The notes under the pieces: generated by a model
Told to the model about the DNA's origin: nothing
Databases searched by the model: none
What the model saw: only the letters and a program-made list of their open reading frames with translations
Position numbers and translations under genes: made by a program
In this document: positions 17,769 through 26,291 of the stretch, in pieces
Layout of the letters: each line of letters begins with the position of its first letter
Position numbering within the stretch: position 1 is the first letter of the stretch
Assembly: GCA_944323485.1 (NCBI GenBank)
Contig: CALUSR010000002.1
Location: 256,048-320,047 of the forward strand
Direction of reading: 5' to 3'
Origin: Candidatus Gastranaerophilales bacterium
GTDB taxonomy: Bacteria; Cyanobacteriota; Vampirovibrionia; Gastranaerophilales; CAJFVJ01
DNA length: 64,000 nt

Positions 17769-18968
17769 ATGAACAAAGTTATTTATCTTGATAACAACGC
17801 AACAACAAAAGTTGACGAGCGTATTTTCGAAGAAATGAAACCTTATTTCTGCGAAAAATACGGAAATCCTTCAAGCATTCATGCTTTTGGAGGAGAAGTT
17901 TCTCATGCAGTCAAAAAAGCCCGCAATCAGGTAAAAGAAATGCTCGGAGCAGAAAACGAACGGGAAATAATCTTCACAGCAGGCGGATCTGAAAGCGCAA
18001 ATATGGCAATTAAAGGTGTTCTTGACCTGAACAAAGATAAAAAACATATCATTACATCAAAAGTAGAACACCCATGCGTTTTAAACCTTTATAAATGGCT
18101 TGAAAAAAGAGGATACAGAGTAACCTATCTCGGTGTAAATTCAGAAGGGGAACTTGACCTCAATGAGCTGAGAGAGTCGGTTACAGAGGATACAGCGCTT
18201 GTCAGCGTTATGTATGCAAATAACGAAACAGGCGTTATCTTCCCGATAGAACAGATGGGAGAGATTATCAAGAGTAAAAATAAAAACACAAAATTCTTCG
18301 TAGATGCCGTTCAGGCAGCAGGAAAAATACCTATAAACGTATCTGATATGCAAATTGATATGTTAGGAATTTCCGGTCACAAAATCCATGCTCCAAAAGG
18401 CGTTGGTGCTCTGTACATCAAAAAAGGTACAATGCTCACCCCGCTTGTTATGGGAGGACATCAGGAATTTGGAAAAAGAGCCGGTACAGAAAATGTCACA
18501 AGCATAATAGGGCTTGGAATGGCTGCAGATTTAGCCGTTGATGCACTCAAAGAAGAAAACACAACAGTAAAAGCACTCCGTGACAAACTCGAAAAGGGAC
18601 TCTTAGAGAGAATTTATAACGCAAGAGTCAACGGAGGAAAAGCAAACAGAGTACCAAATACTTCGAATATAAGTTTTGAATACATCGAAGGCGAATTGAT
18701 ACTTCTGCACTTGAGTGATATAGGTATCTGCGCAAGTTCAGGAAGCGCCTGTACATCAGGTAGTCTTGAACCAAGCCATGTGCTGAAAGCAATGGGAATT
18801 CCATTCACTTCTATGCATGGAAGTGTAAGATGGAGTTTGAGCCGTTTTACAACAGAAGAAGAAATCAATTATGTTCTTGAACATGTTCCTGACATAATAA
18901 TTAACAAGATAAACAAGCTCTCCCCGTACCAACAACAGCTTGAAGATTTAAAAAGACAGAAAAAATAA
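17769..18968 (+). CDS. nifS: Cysteine desulfurase NifS
   Basis: PLP-dependent enzyme that takes sulphur from cysteine and passes it to NifU. N-terminal YLDNNATTKVD, NNETG-containing substrate segment, PLP lysine in SGHKIHAPKG, and the mobile active-site loop SSGSACTSGSLEPSHVL with its catalytic Cys. Start set at the second ATG (17769; 399 residues), which has GGA seven bases upstream and matches the family's N-terminus; the ATG at 17757 has no spacing for a ribosome binding site. Transcribed with nifU. Confidence 0.95.
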   Translation: MNKVIYLDNNATTKVDERIFEEMKPYFCEKYGNPSSIHAFGGEVSHAVKKARNQVKEMLGAENEREIIFTAGGSESANMAIKGVLDLNKDKKHIITSKVEHPCVLNLYKWLEKRGYRVTYLGVNSEGELDLNELRESVTEDTALVSVMYANNETGVIFPIEQMGEIIKSKNKNTKFFVDAVQAAGKIPINVSDMQIDMLGISGHKIHAPKGVGALYIKKGTMLTPLVMGGHQEFGKRAGTENVTSIIGLGMAADLAVDALKEENTTVKALRDKLEKGLLERIYNARVNGGKANRVPNTSNISFEYIEGELILLHLSDIGICASSGSACTSGSLEPSHVLKAMGIPFTSMHGSVRWSLSRFTTEEEINYVLEHVPDIIINKINKLSPYQQQLEDLKRQKK

Positions 18969-19004
18969 ACTATTTCGCTTCGCTAAATATGACATCATTC
19001 AAGG

Positions 19005-19044
19005 GCTGAAAGGTTGTACCTCTGGTATGGTACAACCTTTCAGC
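19005..19044. repeat. Perfect 16-bp inverted repeat
   Basis: GCTGAAAGGTTGTACC (19005-19020) and its exact complement (19029-19044) around an eight-base loop, between convergent nifS and the beta-propeller gene. There is no T-run on either side, so it is not a standard intrinsic terminator, though it may act in 3'-end formation. The flanks (CGCTTCGCTAAATATGAC and GCGCTCAGAGTAAC) resemble arms of the larger palindrome at 39713-39781. Confidence 0.7.
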
Positions 19045-19049
19045 TGCGC

Positions 19050-19142
19050 TCAGAGTAACATATTTTCTACTCTAAAGATGTGTAATTCTATAGACTTATT
19101 GATGTACTCATCGATTTCGTCCAAGTTTGAACCAAAATTCAT
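19050..19142 (-). other. Possible short coding remnant (30 codons)
   Basis: A short frame beginning MNFGSNLDEIDEYINKS, stop at 19050-19052. It starts with N-F-G-S-N, like the motif on larger orphans here. The ribosome binding site is weak and the frame ends inside the repeat flank. It may be a decayed gene start or chance. Confidence 0.2.
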
Positions 19143-19188
19143 TACTCTTTTAGCAAAAGACGCTCATTCTAGTTTCAGCAATCTGAAT

Positions 19189-20376
19189 CTATTTGAAAAT
19201 ATATGCTTTTTTGGTAGGAGAAAACCAACCAGCACCAGTAGAACCTCCTGTATAGAGATATGTTCCATCCTTCAATTGTATAAAATTGCCCGCTCCCGTA
19301 GGCGTCATATATGTTTTTTTGTAAAATTCATTTTTTGTTGTATCAAAACCAAACAAAGGATCATGGTTAACAGGATATACCTTTTTAACCATAACAATAT
19401 CATTTTCTTTTCTCTTTATTGTTAATATTTCATTAACAAATCCCATGTTAATAATATCGCTTTCAATCATTGAGAAAGAGCCGTTATTTAAATCAAATAT
19501 TGCACTTTTATATTTATAATAACTTTTTTTTTCAACAGAATTCCAGGAAGAATTCGCAGCCAAAATCAAAAATTTCCCCTGATTAATTTCTATTCCTGTT
19601 TTGTAATCATTGTAATAAGTTGCACCAGGTATTTTATATACAGATGATTTCAGTGTTTTTTTATCAACACACAAAACTCCATCATCTGATGCAAGAAAAA
19701 TCAATTTCTCATTATCGTTATGCAGCTCCTTAAGATATGAATAATATGAATAATCTATCAGTCTATCTGTTTCTTTCCACGTATGATCTTTTGGATTATA
19801 TAAAAATGCCAATTTTTCATTATTTTGTAGTAGCAATGTGTTTTTATTTAACTCTATGATATAGTATTTCCAAGACATACCAGGCATTGCCGGAAATGAT
19901 GTATCTTCAGGAAATTTTGCCCCTAAGGATATTGTATTTGTCTTCGGATCATAAACTTCTACTGTTCGTGCAAGATCTACTTCTTTCTGATTTTGATGAT
20001 TTTGTGCAGAATCACATGGAAAAATCAAAACTTTACCATCCTCACAAAGATAGAGAAGAGGTGTAAAAAATCTTCTGAAATTTAGTTTTGGACCGAGAGA
20101 AAAAGTCTGAGTCTTTGGATCATATATCTCTGTTGTCCAGGATGCTTCTTCTCCTTCTCCTCCTCCTCTTCCTCCGACAATCAGAACACGACCGTCTTTC
20201 AATAGAATTGCACTATGACCTGATCTTGCATAGTGCATATTTCCGGTTCTAAAAAATCCTTCTTCGCCATCAGAGATTTTCACTGCATAAGAACATGAAA
20301 AAATAGAAGACAACAGAAAGAATAAACAAAAACAAAAAAATACCACATATTTGGTTTTTAAAAACTTCTTGTACAT
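19189..20376 (-). CDS. Secreted kelch-like beta-propeller protein
   Basis: A 395-residue protein with a signal peptide (charged KKFLKTK, hydrophobic core to about residue 28, possible cleavage at SYA or a lipobox-like IFSC). The mature part has repeated kelch/galactose-oxidase-type blades: SGHSAILLKDGRVLIVGG, ATEIYDPKT-like segments (TEIYDPKTQTFSLG, VEVYDPKTNTISLG) and a closing DGTYLYTGGST. It is a paralogue of the gene at 48838-50208 and shares about 40 bases of near-identical leader and start region. The start ATG sits ten bases after AGGGG. Probably an extracytoplasmic binding or structural protein; no enzyme motif seen. Confidence 0.75.
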   Translation of the reverse strand: MYKKFLKTKYVVFFCFCLFFLLSSIFSCSYAVKISDGEEGFFRTGNMHYARSGHSAILLKDGRVLIVGGRGGGEGEEASWTTEIYDPKTQTFSLGPKLNFRRFFTPLLYLCEDGKVLIFPCDSAQNHQNQKEVDLARTVEVYDPKTNTISLGAKFPEDTSFPAMPGMSWKYYIIELNKNTLLLQNNEKLAFLYNPKDHTWKETDRLIDYSYYSYLKELHNDNEKLIFLASDDGVLCVDKKTLKSSVYKIPGATYYNDYKTGIEINQGKFLILAANSSWNSVEKKSYYKYKSAIFDLNNGSFSMIESDIINMGFVNEILTIKRKENDIVMVKKVYPVNHDPLFGFDTTKNEFYKKTYMTPTGAGNFIQLKDGTYLYTGGSTGAGWFSPTKKAYIFK

Positions 20377-20414
20377 TCAGACATACCCCTAAAAAACTAA
20401 TCCAACGCAGATAA
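20374..20414 (-). repeat. Leader shared with the gene at 48838
   Basis: On the minus strand TTATCTGCGTTGGATTAG, then T-run, AGGGGTATGTCTGA and the start codon. The copy at 48801-48840 differs by about three positions (A for G, one T fewer, GTG for ATG). It contains the Shine-Dalgarno AGGGG. Confidence 0.8.
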
Positions 20415-20511
20415 AAATTTATTTATGCAAATAAAATTTATATTTTCTATAATAGAACTTTTTTTCTTTTTTTACAAACAATATGAAATAAAAATTATAA
20501 TTTTTATTATA

Positions 20512-21060
20512 TCAGCTTTCAGATAAAGCAGACAAAAAAACAAGCTCTGTAGACCCGTAAGTTTTATCCTTCAAAACCTCATATGTCTTATCAGTATTAA
20601 GTTTCAATGATACGGGCTTCTCAACAATAAGAATTCCATTATCTAAGAGCAACCTTCTATCAGCAACAAGCGCTAAAACCTCATGAAACAACTCATCTTT
20701 TGCATAAGGCGGATCTGCAAAGATTACGTCAAAACGGTCACTCGTATTTCTAAGAAATCTGACAGCATCAGCAACAACAGGCTTTAATGGAATTTTCAGT
20801 TTTCTGAGATTACTCTCGATAAGTCTTGCCGTAGATGGATTTTTTTCAATAAAAATACTTTTTTCAAATCCACGGGAAAGAGCTTCTATTCCCATAATTC
20901 CACTTCCTGAGAACAAATCAAGAAAAATCCCGCCGCCATGCCCGAGCGAAAAAATCATATTGAACAAACTCTGTCTGACTTTAGACGATGTAGGACGGAC
21001 ATCGTTGTTCTTCATGGTTTCTATTTTTTGTCCTCGATATATCCCGCCTGTTATAATCAT
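20512..21060 (-). CDS. rsmD: 16S rRNA (guanine966-N2)-methyltransferase RsmD
   Basis: A 182-residue SAM-dependent methyltransferase. The N-terminal IITGGIYRGQKIETM and RPTSSKVRQSLFNMI segments are the RsmD signature, followed by the SAM-binding FLDLFSGSGIMGIEALSRG and the catalytic FADPPYA motif. Start set at the ATG at 21060, with AGAGG five bases upstream; the frame extends 27 bases further but through the acc terminator. A short AT-rich palindrome follows the stop. Confidence 0.93.
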   Translation of the reverse strand: MIITGGIYRGQKIETMKNNDVRPTSSKVRQSLFNMIFSLGHGGGIFLDLFSGSGIMGIEALSRGFEKSIFIEKNPSTARLIESNLRKLKIPLKPVVADAVRFLRNTSDRFDVIFADPPYAKDELFHEVLALVADRRLLLDNGILIVEKPVSLKLNTDKTYEVLKDKTYGSTELVFLSALSES

Positions 21061-21071
21061 ATTACCTCTTG

Positions 21072-21103
21072 AAAAAAGTCTGACCATCAGGTCAGACTTT
21101 AAA
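21072..21103 (-). terminator. Intrinsic terminator after accC
   Basis: On the minus strand stem AAGTCTGACC against GGTCAGACTT with a four-base loop and a following T-run. It ends the aroQ-efp-accB-accC unit and lies immediately before rsmD. Confidence 0.85.
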
Positions 21104-21116
21104 TTAGACTTAAAAA

Positions 21117-22478
21117 TTATACATTAGCCGTTTCTTTTTTCTCGCTCATATGCTCCTGAATAAATCCCGTATTAAAATCACCCTTGATAAAATACGGATT
21201 TTGCAGAATTTTTTGATGGAACGGGATTGTTGTTTTCAATCCTGTTATGGCATATTCATCGAGAGCACGGAGCATTCTTTTTCTTGCTTCTTCCCTGTCT
21301 TTCCCCCAGCAGATAAGTTTTGCTATCATAGAATCATAGAACGGAGGAATTTTATATCCCTGATATACATGGCTGTCTATTCTAACACCAAAACCACCTG
21401 GAGCGACATAACCTTCGACAAGACCTGCTGCAGGCATAAAATCTTTATCAGGATCTTCTGCATTTATTCTGCATTCGATAGCATGCCCTCTCAGTTCAAC
21501 ATCATTTTGGGTAAACGAAAGTTTTTCTCCTGCTGCCACTCTTATTTGTTCTTTTACCAGATCGACAGAAGAAATCATCTCAGTAACACAATGTTCAACC
21601 TGAATTCTTGTATTCATCTCCATGAAATAGAAGTTTTTATCTTTATCCAATAAAAATTCAATAGTACCGGCACCTTCATAATTAATGCTCTTAGCTGCCA
21701 TAATAGCTGCCTGTCCCATTTTTCTTCTTATATCCTCGGTAATAGCAGGTGATGGAGCCTCTTCAAGAAGTTTTTGATGTCTTCTTTGAATACTGCAATC
21801 TCTTTCTCCAAGGTGGCAAACATTTCCGTACTGGTCAGCTATAATTTGAACTTCGATATGTCTTGGATTTTCAAGATATTTTTCTATGTAAACAGCATCA
21901 TTTCCAAAGGCAGAACGAGCTTCATTTTGAGCGAGGTTCATCATATCTTCAAGTTCATCCTCACTTCTTGCAATTCTCATGCCTTTCCCGCCGCCGCCTG
22001 CCGTTGCCTTAATAATTACGGGATAACCGATTTTTCGGCAGAAAGCTCTTGCATCTTCAACACTTTCAATCAAATCGGTACCTGGAGTAATCGGCACGCC
22101 GTTTGCTCTCATAGTAGCTCTTGCGCTTGCTTTATCACCCATTTTGTTAATATGTTCCGATGTCGGTCCGATAAATTTTATATGATGGTCACGGCATATA
22201 TCGGCAAAATCAGCATTTTCAGCCATAAACCCGTACCCGGGATGGATAGCGTCAACACCTGCCATAATCGCAGTTGAAATAATATTAGGCACATTCAGAT
22301 AGCTTTTTGATGATGCGGCAGGTCCGATACAATATGCCTCATCAGCAAGCATAACATGCAAAGAGTTTTCATCAGCCTGAGAATAAACAGCAACTGTTGA
22401 TATTCCCAATTCTTTGCATGCTCTTATTATTCTTACCGCAATTTCAGAGCGGTTGGCTATTAAAACCTTCTTAAACAT
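21117..22478 (-). CDS. accC: Acetyl-CoA carboxylase biotin carboxylase subunit
   Basis: Carboxylates the biotin on AccB using ATP and bicarbonate, the first step of fatty acid synthesis. 453 residues, usual length. ATP-grasp features are visible: [14 protein letters not shown] (Gly-rich loop), [29 protein letters not shown], and the metal/bicarbonate site [14 protein letters not shown]. It follows accB but a hairpin lies in the 84-base gap, so its expression may be lowered relative to accB. accA and accD are not in the window. Confidence 0.96.
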   Translation of the reverse strand: MFKKVLIANRSEIAVRIIRACKELGISTVAVYSQADENSLHVMLADEAYCIGPAASSKSYLNVPNIISTAIMAGVDAIHPGYGFMAENADFADICRDHHIKFIGPTSEHINKMGDKASARATMRANGVPITPGTDLIESVEDARAFCRKIGYPVIIKATAGGGGKGMRIARSEDELEDMMNLAQNEARSAFGNDAVYIEKYLENPRHIEVQIIADQYGNVCHLGERDCSIQRRHQKLLEEAPSPAITEDIRRKMGQAAIMAAKSINYEGAGTIEFLLDKDKNFYFMEMNTRIQVEHCVTEMISSVDLVKEQIRVAAGEKLSFTQNDVELRGHAIECRINAEDPDKDFMPAAGLVEGYVAPGGFGVRIDSHVYQGYKIPPFYDSMIAKLICWGKDREEARKRMLRALDEYAITGLKTTIPFHQKILQNPYFIKGDFNTGFIQEHMSEKKETANV

Positions 22479-22508
22479 TATATAAATTCCTCTTAGGTGC
22501 TTTTAACT

Positions 22509-22552
22509 TAAAAACAGGCGACCTCAAAGAATCAGAGAATCGCCCGTTTCTT
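22509..22552 (-). terminator. Hairpin between accB and accC (possible attenuator)
   Basis: On the minus strand AAACGGGCGA pairs with TCGCCTGTTT around an 18-base loop, followed by a short T-run. It looks like a weak or partial terminator within the operon. Confidence 0.55.
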
Positions 22553-22562
22553 TTATAATAAA

Positions 22563-23036
22563 TTATTCCACATACATCAGAACTTGTCCATATTCAACAG
22601 GCTCACCGTCTTTTACGCAAATTTCGGTAATTTTTCCTGAAACTTCAGACTCTATCTCATTCATAAGTTTCATAGCTTCGATAATACAAACGACCTGACC
22701 TTTATTGATGGTTTGTCCGACTTCTACAAATGCAGGTGATGTCGGGTTTGGCGCCTGATAGAAAGTTCCAACCATAGGTGCGGTAATAGGTGTTCCCTTT
22801 GATGCAGGAGCGGATGCTTTTTCATCCTTCGGCTGGGATGCAGGGACTGCCTGCGGAGCTGCTGCAACAGGTGCTGCCATTGTTTGAACAGGTGCCCCCT
22901 GAGCTATCTGGGTGATAACTTCCTTTTCTTTTCTCACAGTAATAGCTTTATCGCCTTCTTCAAGACAAATTTCTGTCAGGTCATTCTTGGCGACTATTTC
23001 TGCAAGTTGTTCTATATAGTCTATTTCAAATTTCAT
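22563..23036 (-). CDS. accB: Biotin carboxyl carrier protein of acetyl-CoA carboxylase
   Basis: A 157-residue BCCP. The N-terminal domain (1-45) is followed by an Ala/Pro-rich flexible linker (about 50-80) and the C-terminal biotinyl domain with the biotinylation site EAMKLMNEI. It lies 14 bases after efp. The protein carries the carboxyl group between AccC and the carboxyltransferase. Confidence 0.95.
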   Translation of the reverse strand: MKFEIDYIEQLAEIVAKNDLTEICLEEGDKAITVRKEKEVITQIAQGAPVQTMAAPVAAAPQAVPASQPKDEKASAPASKGTPITAPMVGTFYQAPNPTSPAFVEVGQTINKGQVVCIIEAMKLMNEIESEVSGKITEICVKDGEPVEYGQVLMYVE

Positions 23037-23050
23037 TATTCCATATGTCC

Positions 23051-23608
23051 TTATACTCTGTCTAAATATTCATTTGTTCTTGTATCAACTCTGATTTTAT
23101 CTCCAATGTTAATAAAGAACGGAACGTTCACTACGGCACCTGTCTCAAGAGTAGCCGGTTTTGAACCGCCCTGAGCAGTATTTCCTTTTTCACCGGGAGC
23201 TGTTTCTGTAACTTCCAATTCCATATGATTTGGCATATCAACACCGATAATTCTTTCCCCATGTTTGAGGATGCCTACTACAGTATTTTCTTTGAGATAT
23301 TTAATACCGTCGCCTATTTGAGCTTTGCTCAGAGCTATTTGTTCATAAGATTCATTATCCATGAAGATATAATCTTCACCTTCTGAGTAGAGATATTCCA
23401 TCTCTCTTTTATCAACAGTAGCTTTAGCAATTTTTTCACCGGCTCTGAATGTTTTTTCAACAACGTTGCCTGTTTCAACATTTTTGAGTTTTGTTCTTAC
23501 AAAAGCTGAACCTTTACCCGGTTTTACGTGCAAAAATTCAACAACGGACCAAATTCCGTTATCCAGTTCGATGGTAACACCGTTTCTTAAATCATTTGAT
23601 GATATCAT
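23051..23608 (-). CDS. efp: Translation elongation factor P
   Basis: Relieves ribosomes stalled at polyproline. 185 residues in three beta-barrel domains. The modification-loop motif [15 protein letters not shown] is present, with Lys at the modified position. The C-terminal EYLDRV is typical. aroQ-efp-accB is a gene order seen in several phyla. No EF-P modification enzyme is visible nearby. Confidence 0.96.
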   Translation of the reverse strand: MISSNDLRNGVTIELDNGIWSVVEFLHVKPGKGSAFVRTKLKNVETGNVVEKTFRAGEKIAKATVDKREMEYLYSEGEDYIFMDNESYEQIALSKAQIGDGIKYLKENTVVGILKHGERIIGVDMPNHMELEVTETAPGEKGNTAQGGSKPATLETGAVVNVPFFINIGDKIRVDTRTNEYLDRV

Positions 23609-23662
23609 ACTCTATTTACCTTTATCTAACTCACTTATCAATTTATTATAATATAAACATGT

Positions 23663-24100
23663 CTAATTATTACGCAAATAATTAACAATTGCCCTCAAAC
23701 CGAGCATATAACTGTTTTTTCCGAAGCCGCAAATCTGTCCTACACAAGCCGGAGCAGTCATGGACTTGAGGCGAAACTCTTCTCTTTTATGCAAATTCGA
23801 AAGATGAACCTCTGCGCATGGCAGCTCAACCGCCAGCAAAACATCTCTTAAGGCTACGCTTGTATGAGTGTACGCTGCAGGATTAAAGACTATTCCGTCA
23901 AAATTATTTTTTGCCTGCTGAATTTTATCAACGAGTTCTCCTTCAATATTGGACTGATATGTTTCTATTGTTACATTCAGCTCTTTTGCAAGCTCGTTTA
24001 GTTCGTCATTTATCTCTTTAAGCGTAAAAGTCCCGTATTTATCAGGTTCCCTTGTACCGAGCAGGTTGAGGTTCGGACCATGCAGAACTAATATTTTCAT
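23663..24100 (-). CDS. aroQ: 3-dehydroquinate dehydratase, type II
   Basis: Third step of the shikimate pathway. 145 residues. The N-terminal [13 protein letters not shown] segment, catalytic Tyr/Arg region, [14 protein letters not shown] and the C-terminal [14 protein letters not shown] motif are all present. AAGGA lies nine bases before the ATG. First gene of the aroQ-efp-accB-accC cluster. Confidence 0.96.
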   Translation of the reverse strand: MKILVLHGPNLNLLGTREPDKYGTFTLKEINDELNELAKELNVTIETYQSNIEGELVDKIQQAKNNFDGIVFNPAAYTHTSVALRDVLLAVELPCAEVHLSNLHKREEFRLKSMTAPACVGQICGFGKNSYMLGLRAIVNYLRNN

Positions 24101-24111
24101 ATTCGATATTC

Positions 24112-24145
24112 CTTATCCCTGTTTAGTTTATTTTATCAGGATAAG
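24112..24145 (-). promoter_or_regulatory. Inverted repeat in the aroQ leader
   Basis: On the minus strand CTTATCCTG and CAGGGATAAG flank a TAAAAT-containing AT-rich loop. The downstream arm runs into the aroQ Shine-Dalgarno AAGGA. It could be an operator or a ribosome-binding-site hairpin. Confidence 0.35.
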
Positions 24146-24179
24146 AACGGATGTGTAAATATTACTTTAAGATAATTTA

Positions 24180-25070
24180 TTACTTCTTTTTAGAAGTGAC
24201 AATTTCTCTTCTTGGTGCGCTGATGATTAAGGCAGAAAAAATATCGGAAAATTCATCATAAGATATAGTATATTTTTTTTCTTTTGTATCATGAGGATCA
24301 ACAATACCAAGCATTTTGTTCTCAGAATCAATATCAGTAATTATGAAAGAATGACTTGCCGGGAATTTAAAGTCTTCATCACAAAAATAATAGTCCTCGC
24401 CGTTTACAGTTTGTTTATAATTTTCTGAATTTTCCGTTTCTGCAAGGAGAATAACTTTTGATTTGACAGGAGCCAATTTATCAAAATAATGAGAAAATAC
24501 TCTCTTTTTCTTATCAGAAACCGGAGTAATTTCATCAGCTTTCCAACCGCAGATATCATTTATAGTAACAGACTGCCATCCGTCATTAAGGGCATCTTCT
24601 ATTGAAAGATTATTTTTGTACAATTTTTCGTTCCTTGCTTTACCAAACGCATATTCAAGGAGCTGCACAATTCTGTCCCCATCAGAAAAAGCGTTTTCCT
24701 CAAGTTCTTTTTCGGAAACTTTTACTTCATCATAGTTGTGAAATTTAATGACATAATTATCATCATCATCAAACTTGATAAGGTTTTCCAGAACCTTCTG
24801 ACCGTCCTTGTTGCGCGACAGGGCATAAATAACACTCAACAAATAACAGTCGCCTATTCTTTGCTTAAATTCAATCTGACCTATAGAATTTTCTTCATCC
24901 TCAAGAGTTGGGTTAGAAACTTCTTCTTGGCTTGCATTTGTTTTCTCAAAGATATCTCTTTTTAGCTCGCCAATTCGTTGTATATCAAATACGGGCTGAG
25001 AAAATCTATATGACAGCGTTTTTGTATAAGCATCTATTAATCTTATTTTGTCAGAAATATCTATGCTCAT
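24180..25070 (-). CDS. Calpain-like (C2) cysteine peptidase domain protein
   Basis: A 296-residue protein with a papain-fold core resembling calpains. QRIGDCYLLSVIYALS (around residue 70) matches the calpain nucleophile motif QGxLGDCWLL. LLEYAFGKARNEKLY matches the calpain LLEKAYAK segment. SHSFIITDID holds the candidate catalytic His (calpain GHAYSV). The third position reads VDPHD, so calpain's Asn (NPW) appears replaced by Asp. The last 25 residues (YDEFSDIFSALIIS) match the end of a C2 domain. No calcium-binding EF-hand or signal peptide is seen. Start supported by AGAGA before the ATG. Substrate unknown; toxin/effector or intracellular protease both possible. Confidence 0.65.
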   Translation of the reverse strand: MSIDISDKIRLIDAYTKTLSYRFSQPVFDIQRIGELKRDIFEKTNASQEEVSNPTLEDEENSIGQIEFKQRIGDCYLLSVIYALSRNKDGQKVLENLIKFDDDDNYVIKFHNYDEVKVSEKELEENAFSDGDRIVQLLEYAFGKARNEKLYKNNLSIEDALNDGWQSVTINDICGWKADEITPVSDKKKRVFSHYFDKLAPVKSKVILLAETENSENYKQTVNGEDYYFCDEDFKFPASHSFIITDIDSENKMLGIVDPHDTKEKKYTISYDEFSDIFSALIISAPRREIVTSKKK

Positions 25071-25256
25071 AATATCTCTCTGTTTTTTTATATATCAAAT
25101 AAGACTTATGAAAAAAATTTTTGCCTTTATTTTCTATATATGTAACAAAATATTTCATTTCAGAAAATTTTTCATAAAAAAATAACAAATATATTAAATA
25201 TATTGTTTTTATATATATAAGAGAGAAAACCACATAGAGGATAATGGAGGAATCAT

Positions 25257-25508
25257 ATGGGATTCGCACCAAAAGATAATATTGATCGTCTTTTGCTGAA
25301 CAAATATCAAAAAGCACAGGTTGATAATGTTGAACTGAGCAAAAATATGACCGTTCCGGCAAAAGAAGTACTTAATGCAATGAATGATTTTGCCGATGTT
25401 CAAAGAACAATGCTGTTTGTTCAGGCAAAACTGAACGATGTTTGCTCAGAATTGAACTCAAAATCGGCACGTTATAAGAGTTATTCGCTAAAACGACGGA
25501 GGGCATAG
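25257..25508 (+). CDS. Small hypothetical protein (83 aa)
   Basis: An 83-residue, largely helical, basic protein (MGFAPKDNIDRLLLNKYQ... ending SLKRRRA). A strong GGAGG lies upstream of the ATG. No signal peptide or membrane span. It is divergent from the calpain-like gene and converges on tatD, with only 17 bases between. I do not recognise a family. Confidence 0.7.
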   Translation: MGFAPKDNIDRLLLNKYQKAQVDNVELSKNMTVPAKEVLNAMNDFADVQRTMLFVQAKLNDVCSELNSKSARYKSYSLKRRRA

Positions 25509-25525
25509 AATAGTCTAGGGAGTTC

Positions 25526-26290
25526 TTAAAAACTGAATAGTTGGTTTGCATTGGAAGTTGTCACTCTGGCAACTTCCTCTTGCGTTATACCTTTCAAAGA
25601 GGCTATTTCCTTTGCTACAAGAGGAATATAATAAGGAGCATTTAATTTACCTCGGAAAGGGTGCGGGGTAAGATAAGGTGCATCTGTTTCAAGAACAATT
25701 TTCTCGAGAGGAACAACTTTAGCGGTCTCTTTCGGCTTGATAGCATTCTTGAATGTCACAACCCCTCCGAATGCGATATAAAAACCTTTTTTTACACATT
25801 CAAGAGCGAACTCAGGGCTTCCTGAGAAACAGTGCATAATAACAGGCACATCAGACAGGTCATAAGACACAAGCAAGTCATATGTATCCTTATGCGCTTC
25901 CCTGTCATGTATGAGAAGAGGTTTCTTCAGTTCTATAGCAAGTTCTATCTGTTTTTTGAAAACTTCTTTCTGCAAATCACAAAAGCTCTTATCCCAGTAA
26001 TAATCAAGCCCAACCTCTCCTATTGCAACGACCTTTTCGTGTACGGCAAGCTTTCTTATCAGCTCAAAAGTTTCATCATTCATCTTTTTAGCTTCAGAGG
26101 GATGAATGCCTATAGCGCCGTAGAGATTGTCATATTTTTCTATGAGAGATATTATCTTTCCATAACCATCAGGTTCCACCCCGGGGATAACAATTTTTTC
26201 AACCCCTGCATCCTTACACTTTTGAAGGAGTTCATCAAAGTTATCCTGAAAATCTTCAAAGTCTATATGTGAATGAGTATCAATAAACAT
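25526..26290 (-). CDS. tatD: TatD family metal-dependent hydrolase
   Basis: A 254-residue TIM-barrel amidohydrolase of the TatD/YcfH 3'-5' deoxyribonuclease family. Metal ligands are visible as THSHID at the N-terminus, GEVGLDYYW, HDREAH, HCFSGS and ETDAPYLTP near the end. It starts one base after the metG stop and lacks its own strong ribosome binding site, so it is probably translationally coupled to metG. The metG-tatD pairing is common. Confidence 0.93.
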   Translation of the reverse strand: MFIDTHSHIDFEDFQDNFDELLQKCKDAGVEKIVIPGVEPDGYGKIISLIEKYDNLYGAIGIHPSEAKKMNDETFELIRKLAVHEKVVAIGEVGLDYYWDKSFCDLQKEVFKKQIELAIELKKPLLIHDREAHKDTYDLLVSYDLSDVPVIMHCFSGSPEFALECVKKGFYIAFGGVVTFKNAIKPKETAKVVPLEKIVLETDAPYLTPHPFRGKLNAPYYIPLVAKEIASLKGITQEEVARVTTSNANQLFSF

Positions 26291-26291
26291 T

